Source of the DNA: JBDRGC01 sp043818215
GTDB lineage: Bacteria; Chloroflexota; Anaerolineae; Anaerolineales; UBA11858
DNA length: 16,185 nt
NCBI GenBank assembly: GCA_043818215.1
Contig: JBDRGC010000294.1
Span: 1 to 16,185 of the forward strand
Direction: 5' to 3'
Part shown: positions 1-5,851 of the stretch, in pieces
How positions within the stretch are numbered: the stretch's first letter is position 1
Layout of the letters: every line of letters starts with the position of its first letter
Notes under the pieces: generated by a model
Seen by the model: the letters and a program-made list of their open reading frames with translations, nothing else
Told to the model about the DNA's origin: nothing
Databases searched by the model: none
Program-made: the position numbers and the translations under genes

Positions 1-31
1 CTACTGGCATTGTAAGCATCACTTTTTCCAT
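1..31 (-). CDS. Possible 5' end of a gene running off the left edge
   Basis: An ATG at 31 (minus strand) opens a frame reading MEKVMLTMPV that continues past the window edge. A purine-rich stretch (GAGAGG) lies about 11 nt upstream, a weak ribosome site. Ten residues are too few to assign a family. Its position at the end of a minus-strand run of toxin-antitoxin-like genes would suit another small gene of that kind, but this is only context. Confidence 0.2.
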   Translation of the reverse strand, partial: MEKVMLTMPV

Positions 32-153
32 ATCATCACTACCTCTCTATATTGATGTTCTCGTATTGAAAGTATATGCGATCCAGAGTATAGCGTCAAT
101 ATCTCGTCGCGAAGGTATCTTCGCCATATTGCAGGGGAAGACCTGACAACTGG

Positions 154-231
154 GCAGCGGACTGCCTTCGGAGTAGCGGAATAGCGGATTCGGCCTCGCA
201 AACCCTCCGCTACTCCGTTACAGTCCGCTGC
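154..231. repeat. Nested inverted repeat (hairpin element)
   Basis: The outer arms GCAGCGGACTG (154-164) and CAGTCCGCTGC (221-231) are perfect complements. The inner arms CGGAGTAGCGGA (169-180) and TCCGCTACTCCG (206-217) are also perfect. The element is non-coding; the 92-aa frame across it is a by-product of the repeat. It lies about 60 bp from a second palindrome at 294-364, so the spacer has collected several hairpin elements. Confidence 0.85.
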
Positions 232-293
232 CGGTTCGCTTTCCCCCGGCATAGAACGCGGACACCTGTACCTGCGGTACTGGCGCAGGTGTA

Positions 294-364
294 ACACGGA
301 TTACGCGGATTGACGCGGATTTTATTTTTTTTCAAGAATCCGCGTCAATCCGCGTCATCCGTGT
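294..364. repeat. Long palindrome of the ACACGGATT type
   Basis: Arms 294-321 and 337-364 are 28 bp each with one mismatch, around an A/T-rich loop. Each arm is itself made of degenerate direct repeats of about 10 bp (CGCGGATT units). The same architecture recurs at 872-940 and 5284-5365, and as a half copy at 3972-4010, so this is a dispersed hairpin family in this genome. Confidence 0.88.
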
Positions 365-423
365 TCTATTTCACCAGCTTTCAGCAGCCGCCTGAACGAT
401 TAGTTAATAGCACGTCCCCCTGC

Positions 424-570
424 TCATAGCGCGTCATAAACGGCATCGTCCTCGTTGTCCCATACACGGGCAAAAGACGCTTCCGAGGCATTCATTGCAT
501 CCCATGTCAATGTATCGTATGATAAATCCTCGGCAAGAAGGGTTTCATCCTTTTCCAGGTTTTGTTTCAT
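424..570 (-). CDS. Small antitoxin-like protein (48 aa), orphan
   Basis: Reading from ATG 570 to TGA 424-426 gives an acidic 48-residue protein. Its C-terminus contains SEASFARVWDNEDDAVYDAL. The pattern S-x-x-S/F-A-x-x-W-D-N-x-x-D-A-x-Y-D-x-L is familiar from short antitoxin-like proteins that usually precede a PIN or RelE/ParE-type toxin in Chloroflexota and Cyanobacteria; this is recognition from memory, not a search. The start overlaps the last 26 nt of the HEPN frame, which suggests translational coupling. No toxin follows downstream (toward coordinate 1); palindromes at 294-364 and 154-231 occupy that space. It is therefore probably an orphan antitoxin or a relic. No strong Shine-Dalgarno is visible. 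Confidence 0.6.
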   Translation of the reverse strand: MKQNLEKDETLLAEDLSYDTLTWDAMNASEASFARVWDNEDDAVYDAL

Positions 571-832
571 CAGGTAACCTATTCATCACGAAACTCTTGA
601 TCGCTATCGCCGACTCCAGGGCTTGACGGGCAGTCTCGGTTGCAGGCCAAAACTCACCGTCGTAACGCAATTCAACGGCGTACGGGGTTAACTCCTGGCA
701 TATAGCTTTAAGGCCGAGAAAGGATTGTTCGCGCAGTGCGCACAACTCGATCAGTTTTTCCAGGTTGTGGATAAATGGAAAGTCAATCTCATACGCTGTC
801 AGGTAAGCTTTGATACTCTTTTCTGCGGGCAC
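545..832 (-). pseudogene. HEPN-domain protein lacking its N-terminus
   Basis: The 95 residues from GTG 832 match the second half of a HEPN protein: AEKSIKAYL, a D-F-P-F-I-H-N-L-E-K-L segment and L-T-P-Y-A-V-E-L-R-Y, then a closing helix. HEPN partners of MNT nucleotidyltransferases are usually around 130 residues and begin with a helix containing the DL-x-x-A pattern. Those first 40 or so residues are absent here. The upstream frame stays open only to about 866 with unrelated sequence, then meets the palindrome at 846-958. The natural reading is that the 5' end was lost when that element arrived. The intact MNT gene lies upstream in the same direction, the usual order for an MNT/HEPN pair. 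Translation from GTG or from an internal start remains possible. Confidence 0.7.
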
Positions 833-845
833 ATCTATTAGTTGG

Positions 846-958
846 AGGGGAGCAGCGTTCCAGACCTACATAACCACAGATTTCACCGATTTCACGGATA
901 AAAGGCATTAAAATCAGTGAAATCGGTGAAATCCGTGGTTGTTTTACTGTGCTCCCCT
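846..958. repeat. Nested palindrome between the MNT and HEPN genes
   Basis: The inner arms 872-895 and 917-940 are 24 bp with one mismatch, built on the units TTTCACCGA and TTTCACGGA. The outer arms AGGGGAGCA (846-854) and TGCTCCCCT (950-958) are perfect complements. The structure (direct repeats inside each arm, A/T-rich loop) matches the palindrome at 294-364. Its left boundary coincides with the loss of recognisable HEPN sequence, so insertion here probably disrupted the toxin partner. Confidence 0.87.
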
Positions 959-977
959 AACTTCTGTATGCGCCCGA

Positions 978-1370
978 TCAGCTTTGCTCTTCATAGAGCA
1001 CCTTCCCTTCCCGAATCGCAGTGGTGATAAACGCCTGGCGAACCCCGCTCCACTCTTCCACCTCATCCGGGCTGTAGACCATGATGTCCATGGGCATGAT
1101 GATGTCGCTCAATGCTCCATACAAAGGCGCGGCACGGCGGTAGCGTGGCCGCTTTGTGTCCGCGATCACTAAAATGTCGAGATCGCTTTCCGGCCGCGCG
1201 TCACCTCGCGCCTGGCTGCCGAACAAGATGATTTTTTGAGGGGATATTACCTTAACGATGCGGAGAACGATCTCATTCATCAGGCTGACATCAACCTTCC
1301 ATTGAGCTAAATTCGGCGGCAACCGTTTTGTCGGGCTTTTGGGTACCTGGAGTGTACTGATCTCAGTCAT
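978..1370 (-). CDS. MNT-family minimal nucleotidyltransferase (antitoxin type)
   Basis: This 130-residue protein has the Pol-beta nucleotidyltransferase signature: GSQARG at residues 51-56, followed by E-S-D-L-D with D63 and D65 as metal ligands, and a likely third aspartate at D95 in MDIMVY. Such proteins pair with HEPN toxins (HepT/MntA type), where the nucleotidyltransferase can AMPylate and neutralise the HEPN RNase; that is family knowledge. The ATG at 1370 was chosen because AAGGA lies 9 nt upstream. The HEPN gene downstream is truncated, so the antitoxin now appears to survive without a working toxin. All three catalytic positions look intact, so the enzyme itself may still be active. 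Confidence 0.85.
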   Translation of the reverse strand: MTEISTLQVPKSPTKRLPPNLAQWKVDVSLMNEIVLRIVKVISPQKIILFGSQARGDARPESDLDILVIADTKRPRYRRAAPLYGALSDIIMPMDIMVYSPDEVEEWSGVRQAFITTAIREGKVLYEEQS

Positions 1371-1522
1371 CGCGTTTCATCCTTTCAAACGAATTCATCG
1401 TCCCATCTCCTTCTCGTCTTCGGCTCGATATTGCGGCCAATTTTCCGTAATGTAATTATAATTCATGATTGGCGACTCAGGCTCACATGCAACAAATATA
1501 GTTTCCGATGTCGGGCAGTGAA
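1371..1522 (-). other. Short spacer with two overlapping mini-ORFs
   Basis: On the minus strand two tiny frames lead into the MNT gene: 1395-1466 (23 aa, MNYNYITENWPQYRAEDEK at its start) and 1363-1398 (11 aa, MNSFERMKRDD). They overlap each other by ATGA, and the second overlaps the MNT start. A purine-rich GAAGGAGATGGGACG precedes the second. They could be leader peptides or remains of a decayed small gene. No terminator is visible after the lytic transglycosylase gene. Confidence 0.3.
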
Positions 1523-3940
1523 TCACGGCGTCCTATCATACAACCGCCGGTAAATCCCAAACACCTCGTAAATCCCCCGGATATAGTTACGCGTTTCCTC
1601 GTAGCGGATGATTTCCAAGAATAGGTCGGGATCGCCGCCTGACAGGTCTTGCCAAATGGCAGCGTTGCCCGGCCCGGCGTTGTAGGCTGCCAGAGCTGCA
1701 AGCATATCCCCATCGAAATAATCCCGCTGGGAATCAAGATAATCGGCGCCAAGAGTGATGCTGACCTTGGGGCGGTACAGGTCTTCGGCGGTGTAACCGG
1801 GGGGCCAGCCGGCGTTGATGGCAATGCTCTCCCCCGTAGCGGGCATTATCTGCATCAGGCCGCGCGCTCCCGCCGAGGAATGCACAAAGCCCTCGAACAG
1901 GCTCTCTTGCCGCACCACGCTGAAAAGAAACAGGGGGTGGAAATCGTAGGACTGGGCAATGGGGATGATCAAATCCCGATAGTAGCTGCCAAAACGCAGA
2001 TGGTTGAAATAGGCCGGAGCGTTCATCGTGGCGGTATCGTCCATGCCGTGCAGCGTGAGAACTTGCCGGGCGGCAAAGATGGCCGGGCGGTACAGCCCCA
2101 AATCCACAAGATAATTCGTCAGACGGAAAGTGTCCATCGGGTTTTGGCTGACATCCTGACGCAGCGATTCGAACTCGGCGCGCGCTTCCTCGTACAGGCC
2201 CAGATTCCATAATTCGGTACCGCGCCCCAAGCGGAGGTCGTTGAGCAGTTGGCCGGGGCCGGAGAGATCCACGTCCTCGGGAATGATGAAAACGTGGCGC
2301 ATCCAGGCTTCGACCTCGGCTCGTTCGGCCTCGACATCGAAGATCAGGTCGTACATCAGCGGCGGGGTGAATGGCTCACGCTCCAGCAGAAGGTCACGGG
2401 CGCGCTCACTGTAGTAGCCGGTGGGGTCGGTGTTGGCGGCTTGCTGCCAGGATGACTGCGCGGCGGCCTCATCTCCCAATGCTTGCTGTGACTTTGCGAT
2501 CCAAAAAAGGGCCGCGGCCTGATCGCCGAGGTCAGCCGAACTGCCCAGGGCCCACTGGAACGTACTCAGCGCGGACGAGTAGTCTCCGGCCCGATAGTGG
2601 GAAATCCCGGCCAGGAAGATAGCCCTGGGGACGAGGCCGCTGGCGGGATATTCGGGGGGAATCCGCTCCCACAGATTGGCTGCCAGGCCCCAATCCCCGC
2701 CCCGTTCCGCGATTCGGGCGGCATCGTACAGGAATTCGGCAGCCCGCGAGTGCAGGGGATATTCATCCACAAAATCTAGCAGTGTCTGCCTGGCCGCGGT
2801 GAATTGATCCAGATAAGCCCACTGGGTGTAGGCTATCTGCTCCCAAGCCTCATCCCAATACTCGTCATCGGGGTAAGATTGGATGAGAACATCCCAGGCC
2901 GCGACAGCCGAGCCGGGGTTATCCAGCGACCTGTAGGCCAGCCCTTTGTAATAATAGGCTGTGCCAGCTTGCTCGGTGGAGGCGATCAAATAACGATCGA
3001 AGGCCGCGATGGACAGGTTGTACTGCTCGGCGAAATAATCCACCAGCCCGCGGTCGAATTCGCTGACGGGATAACCCGCCTCGACCAGGACGATAAGCGC
3101 CTGATAGGAATCGTAGGAGCGGGGGTAGTTTTCCGCGGCGTCGAGGTAGGCTGCGTAGGCCGGCTCGGTCTGGCCGAGGGCGGTGTAAGACTGCCCCATG
3201 AGGTAATCGACAGCGGCTTTGGTGTAATCGCTGGTACTGCGGGTGTAAACGTCGTGGTAGGCGACCAGGGCGGTGGCGTGGTCGCCGAGGGCGGCGTATG
3301 CGTGGGCAATTTTGATATCGAGTGGAAGCGTATCCCCCAGGCGGGGAGTGACCCGCGCCGATTGGTAAACGTCGATAGCGGAGAGGTGCTCGCCCGCGGC
3401 GGACAGGGCATCGGCGCGCCGCTCGTGGACGTAGGAGTCGATCGGGCCGGGACTCAGGTTGAGGTAGGCCTGATATGCTTCGGCGGCCTCGCGGTAGCGC
3501 AAGAGGCTTTCGTAAGTCTGGGCGATGGCGAAGTGGGCCGCGGGGGTGTGGGGCGATTCCGGGTACTGCGCGATGGCCTGCCGGAGGGCGTCGAGGGCCG
3601 CGGGATAATCCCCCTTATGGAAGCGGGTGCGGCCAATTCCCAGCAAGGCGGCGGACTGGATTTCGGGGTCAGGATCAGTCTCGAATGCGATCTGATATTC
3701 CCGCAGAGCTGTATCCCAATCCCCGTTGAAAATGGCAAGATCGGCGCTTTCGATGCGCGCGCCGGGGATGGGGGTGGGAGGCAGCGGTGGGGTGGGAGTG
3801 TGGGTTGGCGCGGGTGGGGGCGGAGGCGTGACCGTGGTGCTTTCAGCCGCGGGAGGAATCTGCGTGGCAATGCCCGCGGGGAGGATGCAGGCCAGCAACG
3901 CTAATCCAAGCAGCAATAGTGGGACGAATTTTGTTTTCAT
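1523..3940 (-). CDS. Lipoprotein soluble lytic murein transglycosylase with TPR repeats
   Basis: An 805-residue exported protein. MKTKF plus a hydrophobic stretch ends in LALLAC, a plausible lipobox, so it is probably anchored to the membrane. A Pro/Thr-rich linker (about residues 40-60) follows. Tandem TPR-like helices make up most of residues 65-600. The C-terminus is a Slt-family lysozyme-like domain with RQES, whose glutamate at about residue 679 is the expected catalytic acid, then GLMQIMPAT, AYNAGPG and ETRNYI. The family cleaves peptidoglycan glycan strands to 1,6-anhydromuropeptides. The ATG at 3940 was preferred over the one at 4018 because the signal peptide starts there and GGAG lies 8 nt upstream. 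The gene is monocistronic, facing a long repeat-filled divergent region. Confidence 0.92.
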   Translation of the reverse strand: MKTKFVPLLLLGLALLACILPAGIATQIPPAAESTTVTPPPPPAPTHTPTPPLPPTPIPGARIESADLAIFNGDWDTALREYQIAFETDPDPEIQSAALLGIGRTRFHKGDYPAALDALRQAIAQYPESPHTPAAHFAIAQTYESLLRYREAAEAYQAYLNLSPGPIDSYVHERRADALSAAGEHLSAIDVYQSARVTPRLGDTLPLDIKIAHAYAALGDHATALVAYHDVYTRSTSDYTKAAVDYLMGQSYTALGQTEPAYAAYLDAAENYPRSYDSYQALIVLVEAGYPVSEFDRGLVDYFAEQYNLSIAAFDRYLIASTEQAGTAYYYKGLAYRSLDNPGSAVAAWDVLIQSYPDDEYWDEAWEQIAYTQWAYLDQFTAARQTLLDFVDEYPLHSRAAEFLYDAARIAERGGDWGLAANLWERIPPEYPASGLVPRAIFLAGISHYRAGDYSSALSTFQWALGSSADLGDQAAALFWIAKSQQALGDEAAAQSSWQQAANTDPTGYYSERARDLLLEREPFTPPLMYDLIFDVEAERAEVEAWMRHVFIIPEDVDLSGPGQLLNDLRLGRGTELWNLGLYEEARAEFESLRQDVSQNPMDTFRLTNYLVDLGLYRPAIFAARQVLTLHGMDDTATMNAPAYFNHLRFGSYYRDLIIPIAQSYDFHPLFLFSVVRQESLFEGFVHSSAGARGLMQIMPATGESIAINAGWPPGYTAEDLYRPKVSITLGADYLDSQRDYFDGDMLAALAAYNAGPGNAAIWQDLSGGDPDLFLEIIRYEETRNYIRGIYEVFGIYRRLYDRTP

Positions 3941-3971
3941 AGCGCGGTCTCCTGCCGCAGTTGATACGTTG

Positions 3972-4010
3972 GACACGGATACACACAGGATTACACAGTT
4001 TTTTTGTGTC
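3972..4010. repeat. Degenerate half copy of the ACACGGATT-type palindrome
   Basis: GACACGGAT followed by ACACACAGGATTACACAG resembles one arm of the elements at 294-364 and 5284-5365. Only GACAC (3972-3976) and GTGTC (4006-4010) still pair, around a T run. It sits just upstream of the lytic transglycosylase ribosome site, so it lies in that gene's leader or promoter region. Confidence 0.6.
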
Positions 4011-4030
4011 ATCTCCAAAAAGCAGGGGAA

Positions 4031-4067
4031 AGCCCCCCGGCCCCCCGGCCCCCAATCCTGGGGGAGC
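4031..4067. repeat. C/G-run hairpin repeat, copy 1
   Basis: Runs of C (AGCCCCCCGGCCCCCCGGC) are followed by AATCCTGGGGGAGC, so the start and end of the segment can pair. The same vocabulary (CCCAATCCTGGGGGAG, CCCCAAAGTTGGGG) recurs at 4317-4351 and 4923-5060, which makes it a local family of G-run/C-run elements. No coding function is seen. Confidence 0.65.
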
Positions 4068-4153
4068 CATCCCGGGCGTCAAACTAAGGCCAGCGGACGC
4101 TGGTTGAGTACCCTGAACGAAGTAGAATGGCAATAAGCTAATGATCAGTGTAT

Positions 4154-4222
4154 GTCGGATCACGGATCCGACAGGAGCAAAACAGGTTTTCTGATACGCT
4201 CCAGGCGGATTCGTAATCCGCC
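4154..4222. repeat. Two 8-bp-stem, 3-nt-loop mini-hairpins
   Basis: GTCGGATC-ACG-GATCCGAC (4154-4172) and GGCGGATT-CGT-AATCCGCC (4204-4222) are both perfect 19-nt hairpins with identical geometry and 31 bp between them. Both contain CGGAT in the left arm. They look like members of one dispersed mini-palindrome family rather than terminators, since no T run follows. Confidence 0.75.
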
Positions 4223-4316
4223 GATATTTAAACTTAATAACATTAGGTGTACAATTCTTTCGGAGCTTTATCAACCAGCGATTTCAACCGCCCACACCGT
4301 TAGCTTGACGCGTATG

Positions 4317-4351
4317 GGAGCCATCTCCCCAAAGTTGGGGGGTTAGGGGGG
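4317..4351. repeat. C/G-run hairpin repeat, copy 2
   Basis: CTCCCCAAAGTTGGGGGG is an almost perfect short palindrome followed by TTAGGGGGGCG. It is related to the repeats at 4031-4067 and inside 4923-5060. Between this copy and 4477 no gene or other clear structure was seen. Confidence 0.6.
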
Positions 4352-4476
4352 CGTTGAGCGGTATCTTCTCAAAAAGAGGGGGGCAGGGCAAACTTTGCCA
4401 GGCAATTCTATAGCGGGACTATACCCAGAGAAGATGTGAATGTCAATGAGATGGGGTTCCCCCCAGGCCGGAGACC

Positions 4477-4500
4477 CTAAGGGTTTTCGGAAACCCTTAG
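4477..4500. repeat. Perfect 10-bp stem hairpin
   Basis: CTAAGGGTTT (4477-4486) pairs perfectly with AAACCCTTAG (4491-4500) across a TCGG loop. No T tract follows on either strand, so it is not a standard intrinsic terminator for either flanking gene. Confidence 0.6.
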
Positions 4501-4528
4501 TACCTTAACAGTGAAAAGCTTGCACGCC

Positions 4529-4576
4529 GTACCGGCACGGTGTACCATACCGGCACGGTGCAATACCGAAGGGTAT
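4529..4576. repeat. Cluster of tACC/GGTa mini-hairpins
   Basis: Two direct copies of TACCGGCACGGTG (4530-4542 and 4548-4560) each fold as ACCG-GCA-CGGT. ATACC-GAAG-GGTAT follows at 4563-4576. Similar five-base stems with different loops occur at 5091-5104, 8320-8333 and 8355-8367. Confidence 0.55.
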
Positions 4577-4684
4577 GCTACGCAAAAAACAAGAACATTT
4601 ACCACAAGGCACGAAGGGTGCAATCCCAAAATGTGACGGTGGTTGGAGTAACGGAACGCAATCCCAGATCACCGGGAGAATTGT

Positions 4685-4843
4685 AAATGGTGAATGGTGA
4701 ATGTTGAATGGTGAATGGTAAATTGTAAATGCTTTTGGACCGATTTTGGTCCCATTGTGGCCTAACGCCCGACCGTCAGGGCTTTGAATTCCTAAATTAA
4801 GTTTCCAACGCGCCATTTCATTTACCATTCACCATTTACAATT
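4685..4843. repeat. Heptamer array with a distant inverted partner
   Basis: Seven consecutive 7-bp units related to GAATGGT run from 4685 to 4733. A perfect 20-bp inverted match to the array start (4679-4698) occurs at 4824-4843. The 120 bp between the arms holds no credible gene; the 107-aa minus-strand frame here is low-complexity and has no plausible start. This is the first of several short-period arrays in the window. Confidence 0.85.
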
Positions 4844-4922
4844 TCAGGGCTTGTTTTAGCTAAATGTCACAAAATGGGAATGCACCCGGCACGAAGGCCC
4901 GAAGGAAAACATTTAATTTCTT

Positions 4923-5060
4923 AACCGTTCAGCCCCCCGGCTCCCAATTCTGGGGGAGTCATCATCCCAAAGTTGGGGGAAGCCCGTATTGCTCGACCTA
5001 ACTCTGGGGAGAGCCCGTGTTGCTCCCCCAGGATTGGGGGGCAGGGGGGGCTGAACGGTT
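4923..5060. repeat. Large inverted repeat with G/C runs
   Basis: The left arm (4923-4958, starting AACCGTTCAGCCCCCC) and the right arm (5023-5060, ending GGGGGGCTGAACGGTT) are imperfect reverse complements of about 36-38 bp. The flanks also mirror in part (TTTAATTTC before, TTAATTTC after). The interior contains a further CCCAAAGTTGGG palindrome. It resembles a compound of two inverted copies of the G-run family, possibly a small non-autonomous element. Confidence 0.75.
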
Positions 5061-5184
5061 ACTTAATTTCTGAACTTTGTGTCTCGCTTGTACCCGTCAG
5101 GGTATTGTGCCTCATCGTGCCCTTTGGGTATGGTGGTGAGAAATACCTTTTGGTTCCGGCTTGTCTGGGTTAGAGTCTTGCTAA

Positions 5185-5211
5185 AATAATCATAAAACTC
5201 AGGTTATAATT
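5185..5211 (+). promoter_or_regulatory. 27-bp repeated promoter-like sequence, copy 1
   Basis: This segment ends in a perfect TATAAT (5205-5210) and recurs at 8558-8584 with one substitution. Both copies lie about 200 bp upstream of a plus-strand operon start: the USP operon here and the MscS gene there. No good -35 is visible at 17-bp spacing. It may be a promoter depending mainly on the -10 and upstream A/T, or a small dispersed repeat that carries a -10. Confidence 0.4.
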
Positions 5212-5246
5212 ACAGGATGCCGCATAGCGGTAACCCCAGCAGTCCA

Positions 5247-5393
5247 CTAGCAGGCTGTCGGAGAAGTCAAACGGTCTGTTATAGGACACAGATTAACACA
5301 GATAAACACGGATTTTTAAGCCGTAATTATTAAAAAATCTGTGTAAATCCTGAAAATCTGTGTCCCATTATTCTTTCTCCGACAAGCTGCTAG
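5247..5393. mobile_element. MITE-like element with terminal inverted repeats and CTAG flanks
   Basis: CTAGCAGGCTGTCGGAGAA (5247-5265) and TTCTCCGACAAGCTGCTAG (5375-5393) are 19-bp inverted ends with two mismatches. The outermost CTAG on both sides could be a 4-bp target duplication. Inside sits an ACACAGATT palindrome (perfect 11-bp arms 5284-5294 and 5355-5365, plus a second pair at 5296-5303 and 5337-5344). There is no transposase gene, so it is non-autonomous. It ends 4 nt before the AAAGGAG ribosome site of the first USP gene and so lies in that operon's leader. Confidence 0.75.
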
Positions 5394-5410
5394 ACGAAAG
5401 GAGATCCAAT

Positions 5411-5851
5411 ATGTCTGGAATCGTATGTGCCGTTCGGGGAGGGCCTGACAGCCAGCCCACTATTGCCAGGTCTATTGCGTTAGCTGCTGAGACCGGACAA
5501 ACTATCTATTTCCTGTACGTGGTCAACCTGGATTTTCTCAGCCACACCGCCACCAGCCGGGTGCATGTGGTGGCCAAAGAAATGCACCAGATGGGCGAAT
5601 TCATTCTATTGACTGCCCAGTCGCAGGCCATGGATCAAGGAGTGCAGGCCAAAGCCGTTGTCCGCCAGGGGCAGGTTAGAGAAGAAATTATCAACCTCTG
5701 CCATGACATCGCGGCTGAATACGTGATCCTGGGGCGACCGCGCGGTGAAGCAGAAATTGACGTATTCACCCATGAGCGGCTGGATCAGTTTACCCAGGAT
5801 ATCGAAAGAGAAAGCGGTGCCAAAGCCGTTTTAGCTGACGAGATCTCATAA
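5411..5851 (+). CDS. UspA-like protein, first of two flanking the permease
   Basis: A 146-residue cytoplasmic protein with a universal-stress-protein alpha/beta outline: a first strand IVCAVRGG, a helix with T-I-A-R-S-I-A-L-A, a strand TIYFLYVVN, and a late strand EYVILGRPRGE. The usual ATP-binding pattern (G-x2-G-x9-G-S/T) is not intact after ILG, so nucleotide binding is doubtful. It is clearly paralogous to the protein at 7614-8087, sharing CAVRG, GEF in the middle helix and an I-L/I-G-K/R-P strand. The ATG at 5411 has AAAGGAG 7 nt upstream; the longer frame from 5360 would read into the MITE end and was rejected. Its stop codon overlaps the permease start (TAATG), indicating translational coupling. 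Confidence 0.82.
   Translation: MSGIVCAVRGGPDSQPTIARSIALAAETGQTIYFLYVVNLDFLSHTATSRVHVVAKEMHQMGEFILLTAQSQAMDQGVQAKAVVRQGQVREEIINLCHDIAAEYVILGRPRGEAEIDVFTHERLDQFTQDIERESGAKAVLADEIS

Noticed and set aside
19..297. 92-aa minus-strand ORF as a toxin gene
   Set aside because: Most of it is translated palindrome (154-231), and no toxin motif is recognisable.
1734..2210. 158-aa minus-strand frame inside the lytic transglycosylase, as a sign of frameshift
   Set aside because: The main frame is intact through all Slt motifs; the second frame is an Arg/Pro/Ala-rich shadow.
2804..3904. 366-aa open frame on the plus strand
   Set aside because: It is antisense to the well-supported lytic transglycosylase, with Gly/Val-rich composition typical of a shadow frame.
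4477..4500. Intrinsic terminator
   Set aside because: The stem is perfect but no T tract follows on either strand, and neither neighbouring gene points toward it.
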